A DNA stretch of 64,000 nucleotides. Source: Dactylonectria macrodidyma (taxonomy: Eukaryota; Ascomycota; Sordariomycetes; Hypocreales; Nectriaceae). A program made the translations under genes and the position numbers. Below, piece after piece: positions 20,974 to 30,866 of this stretch. The notes under the pieces are model-generated. The model saw only the letters and a list, made by a program, of their open reading frames with translations, was not told the DNA's origin and made no database searches. The stretch is from NCBI GenBank assembly GCA_020744425.1, contig JAGMUV010000002.1, forward strand, positions 620,001-684,000. Direction: 5' to 3'. Within the stretch, counting starts at the first letter, position 1. Each line of letters begins with the position of its first letter.

Positions 20974-22836
20974 TCAGTCGATCCGCCTCTCTTCAGGTTC
21001 CAGGCGCTCGTACTTGGCAGAGCCGCTGCTGCCGCTGTCCCAGGCGTGCAGGTGGTAGCGGCGCCGCCAGAACCAGCGGCCGAGAGTCGAGATGGTGGCG
21101 ATGGCGCCGATGATCATGCCAACCAGGACGAACTTGGTCATGGTGTCGTCGGCCACGGGCCAGATGGATGTGACGTGGCTGGCCATGAGGCAGGGCTGGC
21201 CACTGGCCACGTCAATGACGAATGTCGACCCGAGGATGGTTCCGTCGGCGGCGAGGGCGGCGGCGGCCATGTATCGATGCTTTTTATCTCCCCCGAGGAA
21301 TATCTCCGTCTCGAAGCCGGTGCGGTTAGCGATAGCGATCACGTTCTGGTGGCCGTCGAGGGTATTCGCGTACTGCGAGGCGAGCTGGGTCATGTTAGCG
21401 GGCACGAAACTGACAGGTGCGAAAGGGATAGGAAAACCTACCACGACCCACGAGGCAATGTCCGTGGCGCCGTTCCATGACAGGTAAACGGTGGCATTCT
21501 CTGTGGTTCGGTGCGGAGCGTCGATGGCAGCGCTGGGAAGCCATCTGGGACGGCCGGTCCAGTCGTGCTTGCTGACACGGTATGCGAACAGGTCGGCCTG
21601 GAAGCCCTCGCCCAGCTTGCCGCGCTGGATGTCCATGACGGGTTTGCCGTCGGGGGTATACTCGACGTATCCCGGGTTATATCCCCAGCCTATGATTACG
21701 TTGCCGTTGTCGAGCGAATGGAAGCCGCCCATGGCTCCCGAGTTGATGCGCTCCGGGTGGAAGTACTCCTGCACGATGCGCGCCGTCATGCCCTCGGTGT
21801 CGATTTCCAGGTGCAGGCCGCGTGTCTTACATCCGCTTGGAGCACAGGGCCCCGTCTGCTCGCCGTGGTTATCAAACATGGTGATGTGGCTCTGGTTCTT
21901 GTAGAAGCGCGCGTCGTGCTGCCAGCCGAAGTTGGTGGCGCCGCCGTCGCTCAAGTCCAGGAACTGGTTACGGCGCCCACCCAGGACCCAGATCGGGTGG
22001 CCGTCTTTGCCCGAGATGAGGCTGATTAGTGAGAGATGGCGACTCGAGATAAGGTAGTTGCCGTCGTCTGTCTTGTCTACCGAGTTGATGTGGAAGAAGT
22101 CGAAGCCGGAGTTATCGCTGACGCCAAATCCACTGCCGTAGCGTGCGTACGTGTCACCGACGTCGAAGTGATCCGTGGCAGCCCACGAGAAGAGCACCTT
22201 GTTCGTCGCTAGGTCAACCTCTTGGAACCCGCTGTCCATCAATAGCCCGTCGGCATCGCCTCCTAGCGAAGTGCAGTTCCACGGGATGCTCCAGTACGTC
22301 GTAAACAGCGCCGACGAGTCGTCCGTGATCCGCATCTCGTGCATGTCAGCCAGCGTCGCCTCCTCGTAGCCGCTGGCCGTGACATTGTAGACGAGGTCGT
22401 AGTTTTCGTTGAAGACGAGGCCATAGCCGTTAGCATGGCCACGGTTATGAACACCCTCCCAAAACACCAAATATCTCGTTCCATTAATCGTCTGCGACTG
22501 CGACGTGTAGGCATTGTCGTAGTGCTGGTCCGCATACACCAGACTCAAATCCTTGGCGTCGAAGATCATGGGACCAGCTCCCATCTTACCGTAGACGGAC
22601 CCCATGAAGATGTAGCCGGCATCGTCAACTGCGCTGTGGTTGAACGTGTTGACATGGAACACGGGTGCCGTAACATCTGACGAACGAAACTTCTGGCTCG
22701 GAAATCCCTTAGACGACTTGGCGAGCGCGTTGAATTCATCGAGGCTGTTGTACAAGACCGTGTCCGCCAGCGAGGAGCCAGCCCAGACCAGCGTCGACAG
22801 CACCGCCGAGGCCGTGCTTCTCATGCTGGGAGCCAT
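20974..22836 (-). CDS. Arylsulfotransferase-like (ASST) membrane-anchored protein
   Basis: The frame gives 620 residues if unspliced. A stop-free stretch at 21385-21441 (57 bp, GTAGGT donor, GCTAAC branch, CCCAG acceptor) looks like an in-frame intron; removing it gives 601 residues and shortens the WVV-to-LASQYAN segment. The N-terminus is a signal peptide (start taken at 22836; the ATG four codons later is an alternative). The body has the fungal arylsulfotransferase repeats, including WSIPWNC, FFHINSVD, and a WVLGGRRNQF segment followed by GWQHDARF. Near the C-terminus is one membrane helix (VLVGMIIGAIATI) followed by RRR and a charged cytosolic tail. Several NxS/T sites occur. The fungal members are named by similarity to bacterial ASST; their substrate is not established. 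Topology suggests the bulk faces the lumen or cell surface. Confidence 0.87.
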   Translation of the reverse strand: MAPSMRSTASAVLSTLVWAGSSLADTVLYNSLDEFNALAKSSKGFPSQKFRSSDVTAPVFHVNTFNHSAVDDAGYIFMGSVYGKMGAGPMIFDAKDLSLVYADQHYDNAYTSQSQTINGTRYLVFWEGVHNRGHANGYGLVFNENYDLVYNVTASGYEEATLADMHEMRITDDSSALFTTYWSIPWNCTSLGGDADGLLMDSGFQEVDLATNKVLFSWAATDHFDVGDTYARYGSGFGVSDNSGFDFFHINSVDKTDDGNYLISSRHLSLISLISGKDGHPIWVLGGRRNQFLDLSDGGATNFGWQHDARFYKNQSHITMFDNHGEQTGPCAPSGCKTRGLHLEIDTEGMTARIVQEYFHPERINSGAMGGFHSLDNGNVIIGWGYNPGYVEYTPDGKPVMDIQRGKLGEGFQADLFAYRVSKHDWTGRPRWLPSAAIDAPHRTTENATVYLSWNGATDIASWVVVGFPIPFAPVSFVPANMTQLASQYANTLDGHQNVIAIANRTGFETEIFLGGDKKHRYMAAAALAADGTILGSTFVIDVASGQPCLMASHVTSIWPVADDTMTKFVLVGMIIGAIATISTLGRWFWRRRYHLHAWDSGSSGSAKYERLEPEERRID

Positions 22837-23544
22837 TGGGAAGAATAAGGAGTGCAGAAATAAATCGCACAATTGGGCGTAGAATCGTCGTCGGGAGCAG
22901 GTAATCGTAGATCGGCTTTTAGCGAAAGACGGGTGCGAATAGAATCAGTGCGGAAGTCGGAGATGTAGCAATGGTCACAATAATGATCGGACGCATCGAC
23001 AAGCAAGCGATGCCGGCGAGGGAGTAGGGTAAGATACACAGCACGGCAATCTTCAGAAAAAAGGGATCGCAAAAGAACAGAAAGAAAAAAAGAGAGTGGC
23101 GCAAGGACGAGATAAAAGAAAGAAGATGAAGCAGGGTTTTGAGATGGGTGTATTACTTTTGTGGCGGTTTCTCAAGCCAGGCTGGGTCTGACGCAGGACC
23201 GAGGGGCAGCCATAGTCCTGATATACATGGCTTGGGCCCTTGCTCTTCAAATGGGCGGGAGGGAGTTGCAATAGCTTGAGAGTAGTGCAAAATGCCCAGG
23301 TTCAATGGGGGTCGGCTTAACAGGTGAGGTGTAAGTGGAGGGTGGATGTAGGTACGTCGTCTTCCGCGTACCACCTTACAGATGTACTCACTCGGTAGGT
23401 AGAAAAGGGCTGCTCCATCGAAGGGCTCCATAGAAGGTGCCCCATGGAAGATGCTGCTTTTGATGGAATACTCCCTGCCATTGTACCTGCAGGAGGCACG
23501 TCTACGAATAAGAAACACAGCATCAAAATACACCCTCGTCGCGC

Positions 23545-23577
23545 CTCCCTCCTTGCTCTCCCTCCTTGCTCTCCCTC
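23545..23577 (+). repeat. Tandem 13-bp pyrimidine repeat
   Basis: The unit CTCCCTCCTTGCT occurs twice back to back (23545-23557, 23558-23570), followed by a partial third copy. Confidence 0.85.
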
Positions 23578-25832
23578 ACCACAGCGGCAACGGATGTCGT
23601 CCATCCACATTATCCAGGAGTGGTAACTCGACCCGATTAGGACTGGGTTTGTCGCCGCTATTGGTTACACACCACCTTCTGAGAGGCAACCGAGGCCGCT
23701 CTGTAGCGTGTGCATGCCAAGATGGCTTGTCGATACGCGTTTGGCATGTTTGGTCAAGTCGTTTCGACTTGTTCGCGGCCATCTCTCGATACTGGCATGT
23801 CATGTCATGCACAAAATAGGGCGGTTCATACGACGTAAACCTTGGCTGTTGGATGCATCACTGACACCCCGGGTTAGACGGCAGAGGCTGGGATTGACAC
23901 TTTCACATACCACATCGAAACAAACCCACGACAATCACCTTCACTACTGATACATTCATCCACAATGCATGCCAAAACGCAATATCATCTCACTTCAACT
24001 ATCCCCCATCGTCCATGATCATCACATCGATGAAACCACGACCTGTCACCCGCCTCACAGCGAACAATGCACCGACAGCCGCCGTCCCATCCGCTAAAAG
24101 CAGCGCCGAGTCACACCAGCAAGGATACTCCCCCATGGTTGACGCAAGCCCTGCCCACAGGGTTTCGGGCGACCGCCCGGAGGTTCCCAATTGAGTAGCC
24201 GGGATACTGTTCAAAGCGTTATGTGCGCCGCGCGGTTGTGCGAGGGATTCGGGGGATCCGTGTGGGTTTTGCGTACGTATGTTACTGCGGGTTATATGTT
24301 TCACTCGACAGGTGATCAAAAAGCCGGAATTTATTATGCTGTTGGGCTGGCACTTTCTGGGGATTGTTGGCCTACGGGGAGCGGGATGCCTCACGCATCC
24401 GTCATTATAGCTTCCATCACTGTGGTCCCGTGCCCTCTACATGTTTCTCTATTCATCCTTTAAAGGTGGCAGCTAGTTCGACGGGGAAAAGGACATCGTT
24501 GCATATTCACCTAGTTTATTATATGTATCGTTAGAAGAGCGGGGAGCACACACTTTGGACTTATGATGAAAGAAAGAGCTCCCAAGCTTTCCGATCAATC
24601 ACGGCACAGTCTTGGTATTATCATTAAGTGTTTTGGGGGCGGAAAGCTGTTCACCAACATCAGACGATCCAAATTACTTGAACCAAAGTCCTCAGCTCAA
24701 AAGCCATCAGCCAAAGTACCTCCATCCACTTCATCCAAACCCCTCCCGCAGTGGACACGCCGTTCCGATGTGGCTTCCCGCCACACACTGGGGTGCCGGC
24801 ACCAAAAACGTCTCAGACGGGCAACGGGAGGGTCTGATGGATGTTTGATCGTGGGCCCGACGATCCACAGGGGAAGAAAAAAGCAGACGCCCTGCGACGA
24901 CCCGGGGATAGTGCAACGCGCGTTCTCACACGACAAAAACGGGGGGCAGGGCAGGAGTTCTGACGACATTTATTACGGAGCAAACCCACGTACTTGCGTG
25001 AATGTGTGTTATGGGTGGTGACACTCGGTCGGGACGTGGAGAGTGAGGATGTTGAGCAACCCGTCTAAAAGTCGCCCCCCAGCCACGGAACACGTAATCA
25101 AGACGGCCTTTTGTTCAGTTCACTCCCCCCCCCCTCCCCTTGGATGTTGTCAGAAAAGCTGAATTTGCTGATCTTCATGTCCTGAGAAGGGGGATCTCCA
25201 GCTGTCATTCACACTTGACAAGCCACTGGATGCAACTCTCCACAAAAAGAACTGCCGTGTGTGGGAATAGGGGCCATTTTAGAACCGACCGACAGTCCGC
25301 GCAAATAGAGCAGGATCGGCTTGGCAAGATGCAACGAAAGGCTAGCTTTTTTTTGGGGGTGATATATCATAGAAACATAAAGGTTGACTGGGCAGGCGAT
25401 GGCTTTGGGCAATGGCTTCAGAGTGCGTCCATTATTGACTCAGAGTCAGTGAGTGTTGACGTTGCAACATGCCTGCTCCTGGTGAAGCGTCATCGTCGTC
25501 GTCGTTGCGACAGCCCCGATACAACGCAACCACCGACATCCGCGACAGGGAACCTGGTCGAAGGTACAACATGCAAGTACTTTCGACGGACATTTTATCC
25601 CAATTATGTATGCTTTTCTTTAGAGTGTTGTGCCAGTTTTACTTTGATTCCCCATTAGCACCTAATTACATCCTCGACTAGTCTGACGCGTGACGGATGG
25701 GTAACGAAAGAGGACTCGTAATTCAGCAGACCGTCATAATCGCCAACTGTGTATACACAATTCTACTACTGTATGTATAAGCCGTTCTACCCGCCCAGCT
25801 TCAGAATGCGGAGGCCAAGAATTACCGACTGG

Positions 25833-25856
25833 CTGGGCGGCAACCTCGCCGCCCAG
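25833..25856. other. GC-rich perfect hairpin
   Basis: A 9-bp perfect inverted repeat (CTGGGCGGC / GCCGCCCAG) around a 6-nt loop. It lies in a GC-rich island inside the 4.2-kb gap. It is followed by two copies of CCTACAGG about 20 bp apart. Function unknown. Confidence 0.6.
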
Positions 25857-27083
25857 GAAAACCCCCGAGCAGGGGACAGGAGAATCCTACAGGGGGTGTT
25901 GTAGCGCCTACAGGTTGGCGTCCTGGCGTTCTGCCCTGTAATATCTTACGACAGCCGCCCCTGAAAGCCCTGAAGAATGGGGCGAGCCCCCGCAATAACG
26001 CTCCCGCGCCGGGTGCCGTCGCGACTCCCGGGAATCCGGGCCTCGGGGCTTGCAGGTGCCGACGGCCGAGAATGGGATCTGGTCGTCCATCATTTGCCCA
26101 ATGCAGAAGTTAAAGAAGGGTGTGTCGCAACGACGGACTCTGCCGACCCTCCATCTAATCTAATCTTCCTTTCTTCCTTTTCTTCTTCAGATACGCGTAT
26201 ACGAAGAACCTTCTTGTTTAAGCCAGAAGGCAAGTTTAATCTTTCATCAGCTGCTGTGGACAGGGAAACCCAAGGGTTAGTTGACTCCTTGACTGTTTGA
26301 CTCCTATTTTCAAGGCCAACCAATGCAAGACTAACTACATTCAATTATTGAATCCAAATTTGGTCGGCATCTCTCATCTTACATACCATTCACTACTTGA
26401 TAGTGTTTTCCTTCATTCTACATTTTGATGTGTGGGCTACCAATGATGACGAGTGTTGTCAAAACCTCCCGCACTTTAAGCAGCCGAATCACCATCCCCA
26501 AAGCAATTCAGGCGGACTGGCATAGTTCAAACTGTTCATCTCACGCACCTGTACAGTCCTCACAATACTTCAAGTGAATGGTCAACAGGAACGAGCAGTG
26601 ACTGAGGTTTGCTTACTCGACGATTCATACCATGGTCCTTGAACAGTTCCAGCGAACTATTAGTGTCGAGAGGCGCCTCGATTCGTTCAGATGACTAGGC
26701 AGCCATTTGAGCAGTGTCGAAGTCAAAGATGTCCCAGTCTTTCAAATCTAACGGCTTGTGGTTTCGTTGCCAGGTGTATTTCAGAATAAATCGACCTTCA
26801 TTCAGCATCTAAGTCATAAACCTCTGCAATCACCGATTCACACACCACTACTCTAATCACCTAGAGATTCAGTTCACTCGCGACACAACATTCACATCAA
26901 GGCAAGCAGGCAAAATATAAGTTCCTCAAATATGTTACAATTGAATTACCCCCACAGGGGGCTACCCAGAAGAAATATCTACAGTCGACGAATAAATGTC
27001 TCTAACTGCGAAGACGCCGAGCGCAGTCATCCGTTCAAGGAATAGACCGCGCTCTCTCTCCTCCTCGATGACGCCCCGCTGCT

Positions 27084-28298
27084 TTAGGTGCAGGCGGCGG
27101 CCTCAGCGGTGACGGTGACGTACTTGGTCTGGACCTGGGTGTGGGTGCGAGGCTTGGCGGAGACGGTGATGTACGAGGTGACGGCGGGCTTGGTGGCGGA
27201 GCCGGCGCCGTTGTTGGAACCGGAGCCGTAGTTGGAGCCGGAGCCGGAGCCGGTCTGGACGGCAGCGGCGGTGGTGGTGGTAGCGGCAGCGGAGGTGGAG
27301 GAGATGGCAACAGCGGCGACATCAGTAGCGCTGGCGCCAGCGGTCTCAATGTCGGTCTCCTCGTCGTCGAGATCGCAGTCCTCGTCGTCACCCTCATCCT
27401 CATCATCACCCTCGTCGAGGTCGCAATCATCGTCACCCTCCTCATCATCGTAGTCCTCGTCATCACCCTCATCCTCATCGGCGGGGCACTCCTCCTCGTC
27501 ATCAGCGACGGCAGAGGTGGCGGCGGGGGCCTCGGAGGTCACGGCAGCGGCATCAGTGGACACAGGGGCAACGGGGGTGATGGCGGAGCTGACGACAACG
27601 GGCTCAGTGACGGCGGCAGCGGCCGAAGTGGCAGCGGCAGCGGTGGTAGCGGCAGCGGTGGTAGCAGCAACCTCGGTGGCGGCGGCGGAAGAGACAACGG
27701 CGGAAGAGGCAGAACCGGAGTCGCCTCCGGAGGAGCTGCCACCGATGGTGAAATCGACACAAGACTCGTAGGTCTGGTTGATGCCCTCGGCATCCCAGAA
27801 CCACTGCAGAACACAGTCACCAGCGGTGGTGCAGCTGGATCCGAGGTCGGAGGGGATGGTGACGCTGAAGGCGGTGTTGTTGGCGGCGACACCAGCGTTG
27901 GCGGCGTAGTTCTCGAACTCGATCAGGGGCTCGCCAATGATGGTGTTGGTGGCGGTGTCGACAACAGAGACGTTGGCGATACCAGTGTGGGGGGCGGCGA
28001 TGTTGACGGTGAAGTCGACGACCTGGCCGGTGGTGTAGCTCTGGACGTTGTCCGGGTTGTCGGCGAGGAGGAAGCCCTTGCAGAGCCACAGGTTGCACTC
28101 GGAGGCGTCGAAGTCGGTGCCGACGACCTGCAGGATGCCCTGGACATTGCCGTTGATGTCCGACGACTGCTGGTAGTAGGGCTGGTCACCGCAGGCGGCC
28201 TTATAGGCATCACCGGGCTCACGGGCAGGGGGGTCCTGGACGAAGCCGTGGGCGGCGACGAGGGGGAGGAGAGCGGCAAGGGCGGCAATGGACTGCAT
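27084..28298 (-). CDS. Secreted LPMO-like (histidine-brace) protein with very acidic tail
   Basis: A single exon of 404 codons. A 16-residue signal peptide ends in VAA, leaving His17 as the first mature residue in HGFVQDPP, as required for a copper histidine brace. His104 (APHTG) is the probable second brace ligand and F183 a candidate axial residue. C36, C68, C73, C156, C162 and C180 likely form disulphides. The domain (17-186) resembles the chitin-binding type-4/LPMO-like proteins of ascomycetes. After it come a Ser/Ala/Thr-rich linker, then residues 266-318, where 39 of 53 residues are Asp or Glu with three interspersed Cys (271, 292, 308), a Gly/Ser/Asn stretch, and a YVTVTA tail. No hydrophobic C-terminus is seen, so GPI anchoring is not supported. 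Oxidative polysaccharide cleavage is the family activity; it is not proven here. Confidence in the gene is high, in the activity moderate. Confidence 0.87.
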   Translation of the reverse strand: MQSIAALAALLPLVAAHGFVQDPPAREPGDAYKAACGDQPYYQQSSDINGNVQGILQVVGTDFDASECNLWLCKGFLLADNPDNVQSYTTGQVVDFTVNIAAPHTGIANVSVVDTATNTIIGEPLIEFENYAANAGVAANNTAFSVTIPSDLGSSCTTAGDCVLQWFWDAEGINQTYESCVDFTIGGSSSGGDSGSASSAVVSSAAATEVAATTAAATTAAAATSAAAAVTEPVVVSSAITPVAPVSTDAAAVTSEAPAATSAVADDEEECPADEDEGDDEDYDDEEGDDDCDLDEGDDEDEGDDEDCDLDDEETDIETAGASATDVAAVAISSTSAAATTTTAAAVQTGSGSGSNYGSGSNNGAGSATKPAVTSYITVSAKPRTHTQVQTKYVTVTAEAAACT

Positions 28299-29628
28299 TT
28301 TGACGGTTTTATAAGTCGGGATAACTGGGTAGTTTTTGTGTGTAGGTATGAGAAAGTTGAGCTGGAGGAGTCTCTGGGACCAGATGCTAGGGAAGAGAGT
28401 GGTTTGAATGAAGGCTCAAGGAGCACGAAACAAAAAGGTGTGGTGGTTTGAATTGTAAGGCCGTCAAGGCTTGGAATGAAAGTGAATGTACAAGCGTACA
28501 AGAAAAGAATGGCTGATCTGGTCCTTCGAGGTCCGTGAAGAGAAGAGGCTGAGAGAGAGAGGGAAGAGCAACAAGTGAGGCAGCGAGGGAGACGCCGTTG
28601 ATATACGGGTTCGCTGGCCGGCAGAGTTGCTGGATCTGGCCTAGGACCAGGGACGAGGAAGAGAAGCAAAGCCCTGGCAGTAAACCATCCCGTTTCCAGG
28701 GCTGGGCCTCGACCGGGTTGGCATTGCATGGCATGGCCTCCACAGCAGCCCAGTCCTCGCATCTCAGTCTCGCATCTCAATCCTCTCTATGGACGAGCCC
28801 CCAGTCAGCATCTACAACCGAAGCACCAGTGGCGGCTGTGGAACGGCCGTCCAGGGTTCGATGTTGGGATGACAAGCGCCGGCCGGAGATGGATCCTCCT
28901 CCGGGATGACCCATGCCATGGAACACCCGTTGCGTGATAGTCCGCCAATTGCGAACTGCGGCAGCCCAGCTAGATCTGTTCGACTGGCAGGTGTGCGTGC
29001 TGTCAATTCCAAACATTGGTGCTGTTTCCCGTTGCATTGGTTTTACGCCGCGTGGCATATGCGGAGGGAGAGGCAGTGGGGGAGAAGAGATAATGACGCC
29101 GACGAGAAAGACTCTTAGCCAGCGTTGCAGTGGTGCGTGTGAATATCTCAGCCCGGCTTCACTTAAACGTCATGTCATGCCATACCATCTCATCGCCAAC
29201 AGCATCTCGCTCGGCAAACTGGGCACTGGCAATGGCACAGAGCAACAAATCCAAGATGCCAAACCCAAGTCAATCCAACGCCCTGCCCGCATAGTCCTTG
29301 TCCATGTCCGTCTCGCCAAAACCCCTCCCAGCACATCTCACAGGTCAGGCGATGCCCAAAAGCGAAGCCAAGAGCCGAGCTCACCGTATTCTGGAACCTG
29401 AGAATATGCCATCTTTTCTCTCTGCACGTGTGCGGAATAGCGTCCCCCCTGGTCGATCTAGCGGGTCCCTCCCCTTGCATGCCCCCCCGTGTTTGGGGCC
29501 AGCGCAAGGGGCGCGCGCGCGATTGGTGGATTATCGCCATGTCATGTTTGAGCCTCAAGTTGCGACGAGGTAGAGATTGCGCGGAGATTTGCGACGGGGT
29601 TGCTGGGAGAAAATATCTCGACGAGAGG

Positions 29629-29648
29629 GAACAGAACAGAACAGAACA
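29629..29648 (+). repeat. (GAACA)4 microsatellite
   Basis: Four perfect tandem copies of GAACA. Confidence 0.85.
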
Positions 29649-30687
29649 TCCAAGATGCGCATCGGGGGCCTCGCTTCAGCCAAGCGAGGGGTCAATACCG
29701 GTAGGGCATCTTTTTGCAGCTGAACAAGACGTCAGAACATGAGCGTACGCAGCCATTGGGTCTCGCGAATGGTCCGTAAATCATCAATTGCTTCTCTTCG
29801 ACCCGAATAACCGAAATCCGTTATTCCAGAGTCGTATCGATCGGTTCAACCCCCGATCAAGAAGCTTCACCGTTGCCCCAATAGCCCAGCAATCAATGGG
29901 GTGATCTTCGCTTCCCTTTTCTTTTGCTTCTTCCCCTGGACGCCATCAACCGCTAGAACCCCCCTTGTCAGTTCAGGTGGAAAAACAGCCCCCCGGCCAT
30001 TCATATCGGCCGGTTCCTGTCCACCGTTCGCTTAAAAAGAGGCCCCCATGAAAGCCAGCTCGTTAAGCTTAGAGAGTAAAGGCCGCTGCTAAACTTGCCA
30101 GCCGTTGTAGTAGCAAACGCCTTGCAGAGACGAAGCTATCCACAACCAGGCCTGGCCCGGCGACCCGTTTCAGGCTGCGCAACCGCTTTCGTAGGCCCCC
30201 TAGGCGAGACGATTTTCTTCGGGGCAATCCGAGTGGACGATGCCGGGTTTGTCCCTCCTCGCAGCTCAATTCATTTCCTTGGCAAGGCCAAACATCTCGA
30301 GGGTCAGGGGAACCGAGAGATCCATCGTCGATGCAACGCCTGGACCGAGAGGCTTGGGCCAGTCATCTAAAGCCCATTTGCACTGACAGTTACATCTCGT
30401 TGGAAATCGCGAAAGAATGACATTCCAAGGATTTACAGATTCACTTTACAGTTTCGATTCAAGAGCGCAGAAACAAAATCAGACGACAACATCCCGTCAA
30501 TCATGCCCATCACACAACCCCCGGCGCAGGTGAGACAGGACAAGTAATAGAAACAACATTTTATTCAAACAATCTCAGGGGCTCTCTGGACGAGTCTCTG
30601 AGAGGGGTATTATCTGCGTCTGGCGTGTTGAAACGCGCATGCCCAGGCAGGCCCTGCCAATCTTTCTTCAACGCCGTTGAGTCGCTA

Positions 30688-30705
30688 CATCATCATCATC
30701 ATCAT
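30688..30705 (+). repeat. (CAT)6 microsatellite
   Basis: Six perfect copies of CAT, about 160 bp beyond the stop of the NRPS-like gene. Confidence 0.85.
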
Positions 30706-30866
30706 CGTGATCTGATCATCAAGAAACAAAAATGCTCAGGCCAAGGGACACCCGCAGGGGCGAAACAATCTAGATGGGCCCTAAATGGAAACCGTAAATT
30801 CATGCAAATCTTTGCAACTGACCGCATCGTACTGAAGCGTTCAATGCTGTCTGGGTCGGCCTTGCA

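Larger units (their letters stand above)
22837..27083. other. 4.2-kb gene-poor gap
   Basis: The largest gap. The left ~0.3 kb is the sulfotransferase 5' region; the right ~0.5 kb is AT-rich 3' flank of the LPMO-like gene. Between them are scattered unsupported frames, a tandem pyrimidine repeat, a C10 run at 25125-25134, a CGT-type repeat near 25490, and a GC-rich island with a hairpin at about 25800-26130. No gene with motifs or a consistent exon set was found. Confidence 0.55.
28299..30866. other. Intergenic, promoter of the LPMO-like gene and NRPS 3' flank
   Basis: A 2.6-kb region without a supported gene. It contains two short tandem repeats (listed separately). The ~300 bp upstream of the LPMO-like start include a pyrimidine-rich minus strand. 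No clear TATA element at a normal distance. Confidence 0.5.

Noticed and set aside
25125..25138. C-run as a possible G-quadruplex
   Set aside because: A single C10 tract plus one short run; not the four spaced runs expected for a quadruplex.
28305..28318. TATAAAA-like run just upstream of the LPMO-like ATG
   Set aside because: Only about 10-20 bp from the start codon, too close to be a TATA box.
27141..28451. A 436-codon plus-strand frame opposite the LPMO-like gene
   Set aside because: Gly/Asp/Val-rich low-complexity translation caused by the repetitive Ala/Ser/Asp codons of the real gene; no motif, and it overlaps a well-supported secreted protein.
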